Source: Gnetum montanum
Taxonomy: Eukaryota > Streptophyta > Gnetopsida > Gnetales > Gnetaceae
Direction: 5' to 3'
DNA length: 64,000 nt
Assembly (NCBI GenBank): GCA_015680685.1
Contig: MNCI01029288.1
Span: forward strand, 1 to 64,000
The first letter of the stretch is position 1. Each line of letters starts with the position of its first letter. The translations under genes and the position numbers were made by a program. Shown here piece by piece: positions 1-11,999 of this stretch. The notes below the pieces were generated by a model that saw only the letters and a program-made list of their open reading frames with translations, was not told the origin of the DNA and searched no databases.

Positions 1-509
1 CTCAAGCAAGGTAAAATAAAGTAACACAAACATGGTACATGTAAAAAAAGGTTAAATTAGGCTAAGAAAACAAAAGAGAAAGCCACATGGTTATGCTCAT
101 AGGGAAAGAAAATAGGAAATAGACGTTCAACCATGTAGTGTTTCATAATCTTTGAAAGATTAGAAAAGGTGTAGGGTCTATGTTACATGATCTTGTATTC
201 TTCATTTCCTTTGCTAATCATGCTAAAGGGGAGCTCTTCCCATGGTAAATCCATGATTCTATTATTGTTGGCTTTGGCCTCTTCCACTCTATTAGGCCTT
301 TGTACTTCATCATTAATAGAAGGAGTTTATTCCTAAAACTCCACATTAGATCCTTCTTCTATGTTGATGTTGTTGACTTCCAAGGGAACTGCACTATTGT
401 CATGGATGATTATTTCACCTTCCTATTAAGGTAGGTGAATTTCTTGGTGGATGGATAAGGAAATAGTTCATAATTAAGCTAGCCAAGGTTTTCCTAGGAT
501 GAGATTGAA

Positions 510-734
510 TCATGGTGTTTCTTCCACCACTAAGAAATTGGTTGTTGTGGGAAATTGTTCCCGTACTAAAAAGTCCAAAGAGATTGAACCTTTAACTACA
601 ACCCAAGATTTATTAAAGGATTTGAGAGTGGAAGCTAAGGTATGTTCTATGTGTTCCACTAGACCCAAACATTCAACAATGGTACAAGGTATAATGTTAG
701 TGGCTGCCCCATTGTCCATGTGCACCCTATGCAC
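510..734 (-). pseudogene. retropepsin (aspartic protease) fragment of Ty3/gypsy
   Basis: The 74-residue frame reads MDNGAATNIIP near its start, matching the D-S/N-G-A/S-x-x-N active-site pattern of plant Ty3/gypsy proteases, followed by a leucine-rich stretch ending in a CLGL segment. In a working element this protease cleaves the Gag-Pol polyprotein. Only the first half of the domain is legible; the flap and the second conserved I-L-G-R motif are not visible in this frame. The parallel copy at 16930-17100 reads VDDGVATNVIP, so the two relics are homologous. Gag is upstream on the same strand, as expected for gag-pol order. Confidence 0.75.
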
Positions 735-1561
735 CTTATATTGGCCCTTTTAGTTTTATAAGAGAGGAGCTTTTTTGTTGCCTCACAATCCTAGGGATTG
801 ATTTTGACATTGTTGTCATGCAATACTAATGTTAACTTCATTTCTTCCCTTAGTGAAGGTGCTACCATCATTACATAGGTGGACTCTTGACTAGTGAGGA
901 TGTCCTTGTTAACGAGAATAGATGTATATATTTTTACTAGGGTTTCACAATGAGTAATAGATGTCATTACTAGGTCATATAGGCTAAGTGAAGTATTCTT
1001 CTATTTTAGATACTATTTGACCTATTCCATAGCATTGAGAAAGTATTTGTCATTGGTTGTTGGATTCTCATTCTTATTGGTCTTGACTTCCTCCATGCAT
1101 CCCAAGATGCAAACTTTATGTTTTAATAGTTGTAACTTGGCTTCTTTCTGCTTCCCTTATGGCATGGGATCTTTCCTTGGTTGGTTGGTCAAAGCAACCT
1201 TAGCGTTATAGCTCTTGGGAATGGATGAGATAGGAGTAAGCTTTGGTGGGCCCACCTCCTTCCATGTCTTGGCCTGCATGTTATCTTTGATTTTTGGCTT
1301 TGGCAGAGACTTCTTGCATTATTTAGTTGGCAATTTCTTTTTGTTATTGGATTATGGATAATTCATTGAATTAGCCATCATGGGAGGACATTGTTTGATT
1401 ATAGTTGCAGGTTTGGTTGGGATGGGAGGTAGTACTCTAATCACAAAAGGTCTCTTAGGAGGCATTGGTGATAGTATCCTTATAATAAAAGGGGACCTTG
1501 AACTAGATGAAGTTGAAGCATCCCTTTCATTGTAAATAGGTACATAAATCATGAACACCTC

Positions 1562-1813
1562 CTATGAAAGTCTAGAGTTGTTGCTCATGTTTAATGATGC
1601 TATGGTGTAAGGGCTATTGTTGACATTTAATGGATTTTTGTAGACCTTCATGGATTGGTTTTGTGATGTAACTAGATCAAAGGCATCAAGCACTAGCTTG
1701 TCATTGTCTATCATCTTCTGCAAGTTATCCTTCAAGGCTAGGTGAAAATCGATATCATGACCTATTAGTTGATGATAGTGGTAAAAATGGTCAAGTTTAA
1801 AGTACTTAGGCAT
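1562..1813 (-). pseudogene. gag C-terminal zinc-finger-like fragment
   Basis: The frame reads KYFKLDHFYHYHQLIGHDID and then LALKDNLQKMIDN. This matches the plant gypsy pattern in which a C-x-x-H-x-x-x-GHDT-x-x-C motif precedes an LK-x-x-I-x-x-LI helix, here with the cysteines replaced (K-Y-F in place of C-x-F, and F-H in place of x-C). The copy at 18000-18140 gives nearly the same peptide (KYFKLDLFYHYH), with one in-frame stop. The function in the parent element would be nucleic-acid binding at the Gag/protease boundary. Loss of the cysteines and nearby stops mark it as dead. Confidence 0.65.
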
Positions 1814-2063
1814 AGTTGGTTCATCCTTTATTACTAGAGTGGAGTTCTTTATGATTTTGCATAATCAATCATAGATCTTGCACGCATTCTCTATTATTTA
1901 TTTATACTAGATCCTCCCACTATTTAGCAACTAATCAAGAATTTCAAATGGTTTTAGACCCAATCTAGTGTACTTTGACTGATCTTTTCTTTTGAAGCTA
2001 GGCCTCATGTTGCCTAATGTAAAGGCTCTAGACTTTTCAATCATCTTCCACTCTTTTTTTGTT

Positions 2064-2525
2064 CATGTTATGCATGTGCATGAATGTTGTTAATATTTAT
2101 TCAAACTTTGTGAATATAGAAGTACATGTCTCTTAACATACACATGCATGAAAAAATCTCTTTTCTTCATGGCAAATGCATCCCATTTAAATTGCAAGCA
2201 AATGCATCCCTTTAAAATTGCAATGTTCCTATGGTTCTACTGGATGCATCCCTTTAAGTATAGCACTTTTCAGCAGAACTAAATAAAATATATTAATATG
2301 CTTTCATGGTTTTAGACATGTCACTTTTATTTTTAACTTCATGGTTGTATTTAATATAAATGATTATAGTGGCTAGCTCAGGTGTCGAGGGTTAGAAATG
2401 ACTCTATGTATCATAGTTAGTTCAAGTTGAATATGCTTTATATAGGTTTTTGAAATTATTTTTTCACACCAAACTAAGATAAGAACATTAGCTAAGGTTC
2501 ACACTAACCACAAACATCTTTTAAA
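2064..2525. repeat. insertion in the gag relic with short direct repeats
   Basis: Absent from the homologous copy at 18360-18400, so it was inserted here or lost there. It contains three copies of a GCATCCCTTTA-like unit (about 2170-2262) separated by 30-45 bases. No terminal inverted repeat or target-site duplication is evident, and no open frame is convincing. Edges are approximate because they rest on comparison with a diverged copy. Confidence 0.4.
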
Positions 2526-2965
2526 ACTCAAATTCTATCTTTGGCCATAATGGCCATGACTACATGGTTTTGCCTTCCCTTCTCTTTATCCTTCTGAATA
2601 TCTAGGTTCTTATATGCCATATAGATGGGATCATGGCTGACATCAAAAGCATTCTCTATTATCTTGATTTAGGAGAAGGATTGACTAAGTGATCGTGGAT
2701 ATAGCTAATAGAGATTGGGCTTGATAAAATCATTAAATGCATCCTTGAAGATGGCTAGAATGTGAATTTCTTTTTTGGGTTCTCGAATCTCATTTAGTAG
2801 AGCATTTCATGTTTGGATAAATCTCTAAACTCGGTCAAGGGGCTCCTATTTGATTTTCATTAGTTGATATAGGGCGGTTTTCGATTTCAAGTTGTACTTG
2901 AAGAAGTTCATGAGTTACCTCCTTAAACCCAAAGAGATAGTGGCAAAATACTGATTCTTTTATCA

Positions 2966-3253
2966 AGAAACTACATACCTAATAAATGTGATAATACAAG
3001 TTGCTACTAATTATTACCATTATCATTATTGAAATGTTAGGAGACTGAATAAGATGATTTTCTTTTCAACTATCTATAAAGATGGAACATTTAAATCAAA
3101 GAGATAAACATACACTAACTTGCTGGTCATCAAATTGTAATTATTTATCCTCCACAATAGATCAGTTATATACATATTTTAAAGAGTATACCTTGTTTTG
3201 TTATTCTAAAAATGTTTTGGCTACTTGTCACAATGGGTAATGATTGACAAATC
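2966..3253. other. flank between two retroelements, no gene seen
   Basis: AT-rich sequence with no open frame of note. It is the left side of the target into which the 3254-10938 element inserted; its last five bases (AAATC, 3249-3253) are repeated immediately after that element. Confidence 0.5.
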
Positions 3254-5368
3254 TGCTAATACTTAGATTTTGGATGCACCGACACTAGGAAAAAAGACTT
3301 GTTTGAGGAGATTATTACCTAGGGTGGCTCTCACATGGATATGAAAACCCAGGAATAGTCTCAACTATAGAGGGCCATGTGATGTTTTAAAATAGTAAAT
3401 CAAATTGAAAATCAAGGAATTTAAAAAAATTTCTTTTAAATTCAAGAATATAATAGGTAACTAAAAAATTAAATATTCCCTAGTCTCAGCTACTGCCGCT
3501 AGTTTGTGCCATCTTGCCATCACAAATGTTGCCACAACTAATATTGCTCATAGCTATTAGGAGAGGGGAAGAGAGAGAATTGTCCAATGTTCTACCACCA
3601 CATGCCTCACTATTACCTACTTCGTAGCCTATCGTTGGTGGCGGAAACCCAAGGGAGGCTGCCCACTGTATCTTCACCATCACCCATTGATAGAAAGAAG
3701 AGAGAACATTGTGGCCGTTATTGATAGCCATCATGCACAGTAACCCGTGCCTCACTGTCACTTATAGCCATCGTTGATTATTGTTTGCCAATGTCGCTGC
3801 TACAGAGAGAGGAGAGGCTAGCAGCTGATTCTCCTACCACATTGACATGCTAGTTAGACCTACCACGAGCATTGTTGCTATTGGCAGGGATAAAATAGAA
3901 CCTCATGCACCTAGTTGCTAATCAAACTATGAGGGAAGAGAGAGAGAGAGGCCACCATCACCTACAATGTGTCAATTGCTGCTAATGTGTGGCTAGAAGA
4001 CTGTTAGCTATGGACCACTACCACTAAGATAGGTCACATGCTAGAGAGAAGAACTACATGTCTCAGGTCCTATGTGCATGTGCACCACATTTGTATTACT
4101 ACAGGCACAAAGTGGCAGTAGTTGACAGCTAAGAGCTTGCCACACATGCTGCCTGTCCACTACCTCTAATATGCCACCGTGTGCACTTGCTACAAATAGA
4201 AAGCAAAGAGAAAACCCTACTACTATTGTTGATAGCCATGAGAAAGAGAGATACTACTATTCACTCATGTTTCCTCTAGCCATGGAGAGAGGCTCCTTGA
4301 TGGTTGCCCCTACTTGGTATGCATGTATGTTGTCTACTGCATGTGCTATGCTTGCACACCTAACTATTGTCCATCATCTACCTACAACATAGACTAGGAG
4401 GGAAGAAAGAGGCTACCATAGTTGCTAAGGAGGCCCGCTATCTACCAAGAATAAAAAGGAAAGAAATTTCCACCTGTTGGTTTCCTAGCTGGCCCTAATC
4501 TCTTGAACACCCACACCTATCTCCTTTATAACTGCCAGTTGCCACCAACCATCCACTATGCATGTCTGCCACAACTATCCGTAACTTCTACCACCACATC
4601 TGTAATGTAACTCCTAGCCACCATCATGGAATATTACTTCCACCACATCGTTTCCAATGGTGGCCTAATCAATTTTGACTTTTCAACATGTTTCACTACT
4701 CCCTACCATAATAACAAGGCGGTGTGTTATATCACTTCCGTTATGCATCATCATAAAAGTAAATGGAAAAAAAGTTTTAGTGTATAGTTATCATCAGCAT
4801 AGATTGAAAAATCATATTGGATTAGAAATCGGATGTGCAAATGGGGATGAGATATTTGGAAAATTTGTAAACAAGATGGCTGCTACTTTTCCAATTTTTC
4901 AATATTCAAAGTGAATATTCAAATATATAATTTTAACGATCTAGCTTCATCTACAATTAGCAACAAAAAACACCATGTTAAACTTTTTAAAGAAAAAATC
5001 AAAAAATGATACTACACATCTAATTGTATAATGCTTCTGATTTTGAATTCGTTGTTTTGTTGACATGTCATAATTGCAGACTTTACAAACTATGGCTATC
5101 TGCTACCTCATACAATGCTAAATGTTGGCAACCAAAAACAAGCTATGAACAACAAATTAGTTTAATAAAAGATGTGAATGCTCAGATGTAAATCAATGTA
5201 GCAAAAGTGTGTGAATACTCGTATAAATATTAAATGTCTAAAAAGAAATAAAAATGCATAGTAAAGACATCAAAGAACATGCTTCTCTTTACCTCACTCC
5301 AAGATATTATTGAAGATTCATACTATTAATTATGGCCTTGTGCCTAGCATAGGCAAGGTTGCTCAACA
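3254..5368 (-). repeat. 3' LTR (left)
   Basis: About 2.1 kb long. It aligns through most of its length with 9396-10938; shared landmarks include the TTTTGGATGCACC start, AGTCTCAACTA, and the CTCAACA end. It is longer than its partner, mainly through sequence around 4380-4830 that the right copy lacks. Internal open frames (for example 3486-3761, 4171-4392) have no recognisable product and are not annotated as genes. Confidence 0.88.
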
Positions 5369-6612
5369 CTGAGACCCCAAACTTTAATTGCATGCGAGTG
5401 CAAGGATAGCAAAACTATAGAAATTTTAAAAAGAGATGCAATCAAAAACATCACAAAACAAACAAATTGAAATTTAAAGTAAACTATACTAATCTAAACA
5501 TGATTAAAAATAATCATATAATCAAAAGAGAACTAGACGTGGGCCACCCTTACCACACCATCTTATTTAATTAAAATATAAATATATAAATCATTATTTT
5601 AACTACATAGATCTATATATATAATTAAGATCTCATTCCCAATCTTCTCATAAGTTAAAAGTCAAAAGCATGAGAACCACTTTAAGCACAAGGCCTATAC
5701 TAAGCTTAATGAGGAGGATAGGCTCATGTTAGATTGTGGCTAGCCACAACTTTTAGATTTTTTCTTGGGTTTTTTTTTCTTTTTTGACATTTTGCAATAG
5801 AATGGATGAAAAAGGGATTATTTTCCTTTCTTCTTCTTTTTTATGAATTTCAAGGAAATAGGTTTAAAAGGAGAATGAAGGCTAAACATAGTCTTCATTC
5901 CTTTTTTTTTTCTTTTTTCTTTTTTCTCTTTTTTTAAAAACTTTGCTCATTATATATTTCATTATTGAGGTAGGAATTTCAACACGAGTTTGACTGATTA
6001 GCTGCATTGCTTTGCCCATGGTGTAATTCAATCCTTGTGTATGTGCCTTTAATTACAATTTGATGGCATCATAGCAGCTCTCTTGGGTGGCTAACAGTTA
6101 TTAAGTAGAGATGAACACACTTATCCTATTGCTCACAAGGTAGCCATAGATCATCGCACTTGAGGGCTAAGACTTATGAAAGGGAAAATGACATTTTCCA
6201 AGGTTACCTAGCAATTGTAGCTAACCATTTTCCAATGTCACATATCCTACACTCACATGATCATGATGATTACATGATAAGTTAGCATAAATCCCATCCT
6301 CCATAATCCAACATAACTAAGAAAACTAAAACCTTGAAATTAATTAGGAAGAATCATAGTAATATTGAATTATATAATATAAATAATATTTCATGTAATA
6401 GTTATATATATATATATAGCATTATACTCACATTATTTTCCAATGGTGTTATGATGACCCAACGCCTAGTAACTCAAATGACCATAATAATTATTAAAAT
6501 CATGTGCAAAGCATAAATCAAACCAAAACCCATGTGCTAAGAAAGAGATGCAAAGAAAACATGCACATGCAACTATATACAAATGAAATGCATGACGAGG
6601 GAAAAGAAAACA

Positions 6613-6926
6613 TGCAACTAAGGATCTACCAAGTGTCCATGTGGGGCACCTGAGTAGAAATGCTTCAAATGAAATGCATTGAAGTTCCTATATAACTTAT
6701 GTCTTTGCACATCAACAATTTTGTTAACATTGGGGTTAACGATGTTTGTAATTTGGAATGGACCTAACCACATAGGAGAAAATTGAGTTTGAGGACTAGT
6801 TTGACTAAATGCTCTACCTGTTTTTAGTACTAGATCTCCTATTTTAAAGATTTTACCTCCATGTTTTTTGTCAAACCATCTTTTAACAATTTGTTGATGA
6901 TTAAGATTATGAAAATCAAGACCTAA
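6613..6926 (-). pseudogene. integrase C-terminal fragment fused after protease
   Basis: In the same frame as the protease ORF and just past its TGA, the minus strand reads RWFDKKHGGKIFKIGDLVLK, then MWLGPFQI, and ends YRNFNAFHLKHFY before a TAG. This is the C-terminal DNA-binding part of a Ty3/gypsy integrase (pattern K-x-F-x-x-GDLVL ... W-x-GPF). Normally about 900 codons of RT, RNase H and integrase core separate it from protease. Here the join is direct and in frame, which indicates a single internal deletion rather than scattered decay. Confidence 0.85.
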
Positions 6927-8027
6927 TCATAATTTTCTTGTTTGTTTTCTATTAGGCACTAAATTTAAATGTTTCATAAGATGAGTAATTTTAGATCCTA
7001 GAAGTTCATTGAGTTCTTCTTTCATATGAGTTTCAATCTTAGGTCTAAGTTTTTGTAAATCATCAAATACAACTTCTCTAGAAACGTGTTCCATGGATGT
7101 GTCATCAAAATTTGGTACACCTTCAAACATTTTGATGGTTGGAATCTCATTTATATATTTTTCCTTCCTTAAAGGTGGTAGGTCATTCAAAAAAAATCCA
7201 TCGTGTTGATGATAAGACAAGGTGTCTTCATAGATTTCTTCATCTTCTCTAGAAGTTTGATAAAGTTGGATGAAATCTGTATGAGAGACAGGATTTATTT
7301 TTATAGTTTCACTCACATGGTCATTTATAACATGTTCGCCATGCTCAACCTCAATAACTCCAATGTAAAGATTAGTGTTTTGGTTCTCCAAAGATCGATT
7401 TTGCTTATCAAAGGTTATTACAACTTGCTTATAAAAGGGTTCTCTAGGTATAATCATGTATTCATATTTTCCTTGGATAGGGATTAATAGTTTTGAAAAA
7501 TATGACCTAAAGAAGCCCCCAAACTTGGCTTCAAAAGTCCTAGATAAGAGCACACCATAAGTGGGTGACATGTCAACTACTAAGATGTTTGTGTAACATG
7601 TAAACGTGGGATATTGATTAAGTTGCACTCTTACATCTTTTAATGATCCTACTATTGGTACATTAGAGCCATTGAGTTGTATTACACTTTTCGTTTGTTG
7701 TAGCATCCATGCTCCTAAGGCTTTACATACCTCGAGTGGCATGACACTAACAATTGCTCTAGAATCCATCAAATAATTATGAACATTTTTTCCTAAAATA
7801 ATCAGAGTTGTTAGGAAAGGAGGTTGCTCTTTCTTGCCTGACATGGAATTATTTACATTTTGCACTAATAGTTTGTTAGAAATTTCTGCAAAGTGAACTT
7901 GCCTTTTGAGGATTGGGGATTTTTCTTTTTCAATTTCAAGTGTATGAACTATCCTTTGGAATACATCTTTCATTTCGTTAAAATGTAAATGATCATACAT
8001 TGAAATGTTGGCTTTAATTTTCTTCAA
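6927..8027 (-). pseudogene. retropepsin-containing pol fragment (366 codons)
   Basis: The longest open frame in the window. Residues about 80-200 form a retropepsin: LMDSRAIVSVMPLEVCKALG corresponds to the catalytic D-S-G-A loop, with Gly replaced by Arg (D-S-R-A), which should abolish activity. NGSNVPIVG and VLLSRTFEAKF follow as in plant gypsy proteases (the usual LGRPF becomes LSRTF). Residues 200-366 are acidic linker of the type found between protease and RT. The apparent first codon is TTG inside a longer relic, so it is not a true start. A TGA at 6927-6929 ends the frame, and the same frame continues beyond it into integrase C-terminal sequence. Confidence 0.85.
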
Positions 8028-8049
8028 TTCTCAACTAGATCATAAGTAT

Positions 8050-8640
8050 TACATTCATCTTTAGCTTCTTATTGAGGTGGAGTTCTTCTAAGTATAGAAG
8101 GGGGATTTGGTCATTGTGAAGCATTTTTTGTTCATGAGGGTAATTTGTTCTAACTCCTTGGATTTAGCCATTTCTCACTGTATTTTGATTATGTTGGAAT
8201 TAGATTTGATGGCATAGGAAAAAAATGGATCAATAGTGGACAAGTAAAAATTAAGGATGCCACCAAGTTGTGGGCACATCTCATTTGGCACATAGGCAAG
8301 CTAGTGAAGGAATCTTAGGTTGTAATCTTGGATATTTTCCCAAGGAATTTTCCTCAAGCTTGTAAAATTTTTTGATGCTATAGTAGGGCTATGAACTTGT
8401 CAAACTGAACTACGAACTTATTTTAAAACTCCTACCATGAGTCAATAGAGGCATTAATGAACATCAAAAACCATTGCATGGCTTTGCTTCTAAAAGTTAT
8501 CATAAAGACCCTACATGCTATGTCATTTTGGACAATGTTGTGGATGCTAAGGTTTTAAAACATTGTATATGTTGGCAAGCATCATTATTAGGGTTTGTGG
8601 ATCAAAGAACAAATTTATATTTCAGAGTGATTTTGGAATA
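8050..8640 (-). pseudogene. retrotransposon gag capsid relic
   Basis: Reading the minus strand around 8600-8300 gives CRVFMITFRSKAMQWF and then SIDSW-EF-NKFVVQF, the characteristic signature of the plant retrotransposon Gag domain (Pfam Retrotrans_gag), in which a K-x-x-A-x-x-W core is followed by I-x-x-W-x-x-L/F-x-x-x-F-x-x-x-F. Stops interrupt the frame several times. The capsid would package the element RNA. It lies immediately upstream of the protease frame, with the usual gag-protease order. Confidence 0.7.
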
Positions 8641-9395
8641 TCATGGTAGTTAGTAAAGTTAAAGGGGTTACTCACCAAGGAAGCTAGGGGTTGATTGGCT
8701 ATCATCCTAGTCTAAGTTCTCTTAGCGACAAAACTTGGAAAACATGAAGCTCGTTGTTTTCTTAATGTAAAGTGATGGGTAGTTGGTTGATTAGGGGCAT
8801 AGAAGAGTTCACTCATAAAACAAAAATTACCAAAAATAAATGTTAAAATAAAACTATAAAATTACATGCAAAGGAAAGAAATACTATAATAATATATTTT
8901 TAAAAAACACTAAAATATGCTATTTAAAAAATATTTTTTAAAAGAAAAATAAATGCTAAAATTTAAAAGAAAAATGGTAAATTGAAAAATTTAAGAAAAA
9001 TAAATTTAAAAATGAATAATTAAATAAAACCACCTTACCATAGCTGAGACTTAGGTAAGGAAGGATTGCCAAAACAAAAAAAATGGAACTAGGAAAATGG
9101 GGGTTTAGAAATTTGAAAACAAGATTTCGGTAATGACAATTTTCAAAAAACAAGAAACATCAATTTTTTTTTGAAAAAAAAAGGCAAAAAATAAAGGGTT
9201 TGCAATTAGAGATTTGCAAGAAAGAAAAATAAAATTTAGGAAAACAACAATTTTGAGATAAGAACAAAACAAGGAAAATGAAATTTTCAGGAAATGAAAA
9301 TAGAACAAGAACCAAAAAAGTGCAGAAAATTGATAATTTCTTGAAAATGGAAAACAAAGGTTAAAAAAATGGCCCTCCTTCTAGCACTAAAAAAG
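8641..9395 (-). other. 5' leader of the 3254-10938 element
   Basis: Between gag and the 5' LTR the sequence is very A-rich on the plus strand (about 8820-9370), with long runs of A broken by GAAA and no coding signature. The segment next to the LTR (about 9370-9390) contains a GGCCCTCCTTCTAG block that recurs at 20843-20860 in another gypsy relic. It may include the primer-binding region, but no match to a particular tRNA could be assigned by eye. Confidence 0.5.
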
Positions 9396-10938
9396 TGTTG
9401 ATACATAAATTTTGGATGCACCAACATTGGAAAAAAAGACTCATTTAAGGAGATTATTGCTTAGGGTGCCTCCTATATGGGTACAGGGAATAGTCTCAAC
9501 TAGAGAGCCCCATGTGATGTATTAAAATAGTAAATCAAACTGAAAATCAGAGAATTTGAAAGCCTATCTTTTAAATTCAAGAATACAATAGGTAACTAAA
9601 AAAAATTAAATTTTCCCTAATCCCCATCGCTACCACCACCAGTAGATGGTGTCACAACTGACATTGCTTATAGCTACCAGAAGAGGTGGAGAGAGAAATC
9701 TATCTGGTGTTCTACTGCCATGTGCCTCATTGTTGCCTACTGTGCAACTTGCCATTGGTGGTAAAAAACTTAGAGAGGTTGCCTGCTACAACTTCATTTT
9801 CACTCATAGACAAAAAGAAAAGAGAACCCATGCCTCACCATCACTCACCCATGCCTCACCATCACTTGTAGTTGTCGTTCACCATTGTCTACCAACTAAT
9901 TTTTCTACCATACTAATGCATGAGGTTGTCCTGTCGTGGGCATCACCGTCATTGGAAGGGATAAAATAGAACTTCACATGCCTTGCGACTAATCAGATCA
10001 TGAGGGAAGAGAGAGAGAGCCTACCGTCACCTACAACACACTAGTTGCTACTGACGCATGGTTCGAAGACTGTTGGCTACAGATGTTGCCACTGAGATAG
10101 GCTGCTTGCTAGAGAGAAGAACTATATGTCTCATGTCCTACAGGTGTGTTGCACTTGCGTTGCTGCATATGCATAATAGCAACAGTTGATGGCCAAGAGC
10201 GTACCACACACGTTACCTATCTACTATCGTTGATGTGCCACCATGGGCATCGGTTGCAAACAAAAAGAAGAGAGAGAACCCTAAGGCTATTCTTGAGAGC
10301 CAAGAGAAAGAGAGAGACTACCATTTTCTCACGTTTCCTTTGGCTATGGAGAGAGGCTCCTTGATAGTTGCCCTTGCGTAGTACACATGTGTGCTATCTG
10401 TCGCATGTGTTGTGCACATGGGGGTGAGATATTGAGAAAATTAGTAAAAAAAAATGGTTGCTATTTTTCCAATTTTTGGGTATTCAAAGCGAAAGTATAA
10501 ATATAGAATTTTAATGATCTAACCTCATCTAGAATCAGCAACAACAAACAACATGTTAAAATTTTTAACAAAAAAAAACAAAAAAATGATACACATCCAA
10601 TTGTATAATGGTTCTGACTTTGAATTGGTTGTTTTGTTGACATCTCATAATTGTAGACTTCACAAACTATGGCTATCTACTACCTCATACAATGCTAAAT
10701 GTTGGCCACCATAAACAACTTGTGAATAACAATTTAGAGTGACAGAAGACGTGAATGCTCAAATGTAAATCAATGCAATAGAAATGTGTGAATACTTGTA
10801 TAAATATTAAATGTTTAAAAAGAAATAAAAATGCATTATAAAGATAGTAGAGAATGTGCTTCTCCTTGCCTCACTCCAAGATATTGTTGAAAATTGATAC
10901 TATTAATTATGGCCCCATGGATGAGGTTGAACTCAACA
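9396..10938 (-). repeat. 5' LTR (right)
   Basis: Partner of 3254-5368, about 1.5 kb, with an internal deletion relative to it. It begins TGTTGATAC and ends ACTCAACA on the plus strand, giving short terminal inverted repeats (TGTTGA and TCAACA). The next five bases, AAATC, repeat the left target flank. Visible divergence from the partner, with many substitutions and indels, indicates an old insertion. Confidence 0.88.
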
Positions 10939-11724
10939 AAATCATATGCAGCTAAGGTTGGGTTTGTACATTGGGCCAGATCAATGATGTAGCTTATAGT
11001 ATATACTAACCTGTTAATAAATAAGCTTATCTGTCAACTAATCATGCATTGAAATAACCTATGAACTCATCAGTCAAGGACTCATATTGGTCATATTCTC
11101 TTGTAACAATTGTGGAAACATGCCTCCTACATTGTGACAATTGCAGAAACATGCCTCCTACGTAAACATGGAAAGTCCTAAAAATGATTCAACTTTCTAA
11201 TGTAACAATGTGATAGCTTTGGAAATTTCTATTCATTGTTATCGGTAATGGTCTCATATTTTTCTAATAAATGGTAACTGGTTCCGGTGCCTTACGGTTT
11301 CTTGATGGGAGAACACGGCACCAGGAATCAATTGCAGTATAGCAGTTCAGGTCCCTTTCACAGTCGCTTACAGTNGCACGTTAGATTTCTTACATCTCTA
11401 TCACCTAACAAAAACTTGGCTGCCTGTTCACGAAGCATAAAATTCCTAAGTCAGAGAAATGGGCTTCCTACTTTTCCTAGGCAAAATATTTCTGTTGATA
11501 GCTAAGCCCTGCCATCAACCCAACTAATTGCAACCCATTCAAGATAAGGCAGCCAATGTAGACACAATTAAACCCAGGACACAATATGCAGGAATTAAAT
11601 CCAAGGTATTCAGAGTGAACAAGTTCAACAATCTAGCATCATCAAGAAAATATTTTGATCACCACAGAGCTTCAGTGTGTACCCAAAATAACTTTGAAGT
11701 CCTAAAGACATGGTGCTGCAAGGG

Positions 11725-11999
11725 CTGGAATTGACTACAAGATGAGAGACAAGTTTGGCATTGGTCACGGCACTGTGCAGATGAATCATCGTCTGTGCCA
11801 AGAAAAAATGGCATCTGAATGCAATGTCTTCCCTCCGCCCATGCCTATCAATACTAGGAGATTCAAAAACAGAAGTTTCTACCTTTGCCTCTGTTGAATT
11901 GGAAAGCAGATCGAGCAGAGTTTAATGCCGACCTTGAAAAGGTTCGAGATGCCATTTCACAACTGTTAGTAGGCCCGCTGACGAGTTGTTCTATGCAGT
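11725..11999 (+). pseudogene. possible gene fragment, unidentified
   Basis: Two overlapping frames look more protein-like than their surroundings: one contains MRDKFGIGHGTVQMNH and ends in a TGA near 11898, and a second contains NWKADRAEFNADLEKVRDAI and ends TAA at about 12001. The first faintly recalls the I-x-H-x-T-x-Q pattern at the C-terminus of cation-efflux (CDF/MTP) transporters, but the similarity is too short to call. The pieces are in different frames, so if they come from one gene it is broken or interrupted by an intron. Treat as an unidentified candidate. Confidence 0.2.

Larger units (their letters stand above)
1..2965 (-). mobile_element. Ty3/gypsy gag-protease relic (truncated by window edge)
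   Basis: Read on the minus strand, this stretch holds the middle and end of a plant Ty3/gypsy gag followed by a retropepsin. Around 2950-2560 the frame resembles the region after the gag capsid (peptides such as MAYKNLD and KDKEKGK); 1813-1562 carries a degenerate zinc-knuckle-like motif; 734-510 carries the protease active site. No frame stays open for more than about 85 codons, so it is decayed. The same sequence recurs, same orientation, at 16440-19080, which shows it is a repeat family. Relative to that copy this one has an insertion of about 450 bases between roughly 2064 and 2525. RT and integrase, if present, would lie left of the window. No LTR is visible. Confidence 0.75.
3254..10938 (-). 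mobile_element. Ty3/gypsy LTR retrotransposon with internal deletion
   Basis: Two direct repeats bound it: 3254-5368 and 9396-10938, both starting TG(T/C)T(G/A)ATAC and ending CTCAACA on the plus strand. Perfect five-base target-site duplications AAATC flank it (3249-3253 and 10939-10943). Coding is on the minus strand in the order gag (about 8640-8050), protease (within 8027-6927), then directly the integrase C-terminus (6929-6613). The RT, RNase H and integrase core are missing, so it cannot move on its own. A GGGGTCT purine-rich stretch next to 5369 on the minus strand could be the polypurine tract. Copies of a GAAGGAGGGCC segment next to the 5' LTR here and at 20836-20880 suggest a shared leader. 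Confidence 0.9.

Noticed and set aside
7203-7487. Plus-strand 94-codon frame
   Set aside because: It is the antisense shadow of the protease ORF (8027-6927), which has clear retropepsin motifs.
9105-9357. Minus-strand Phe-rich frames of 65-67 codons
   Set aside because: Low-complexity A-rich leader read backwards; no signal of a protein.
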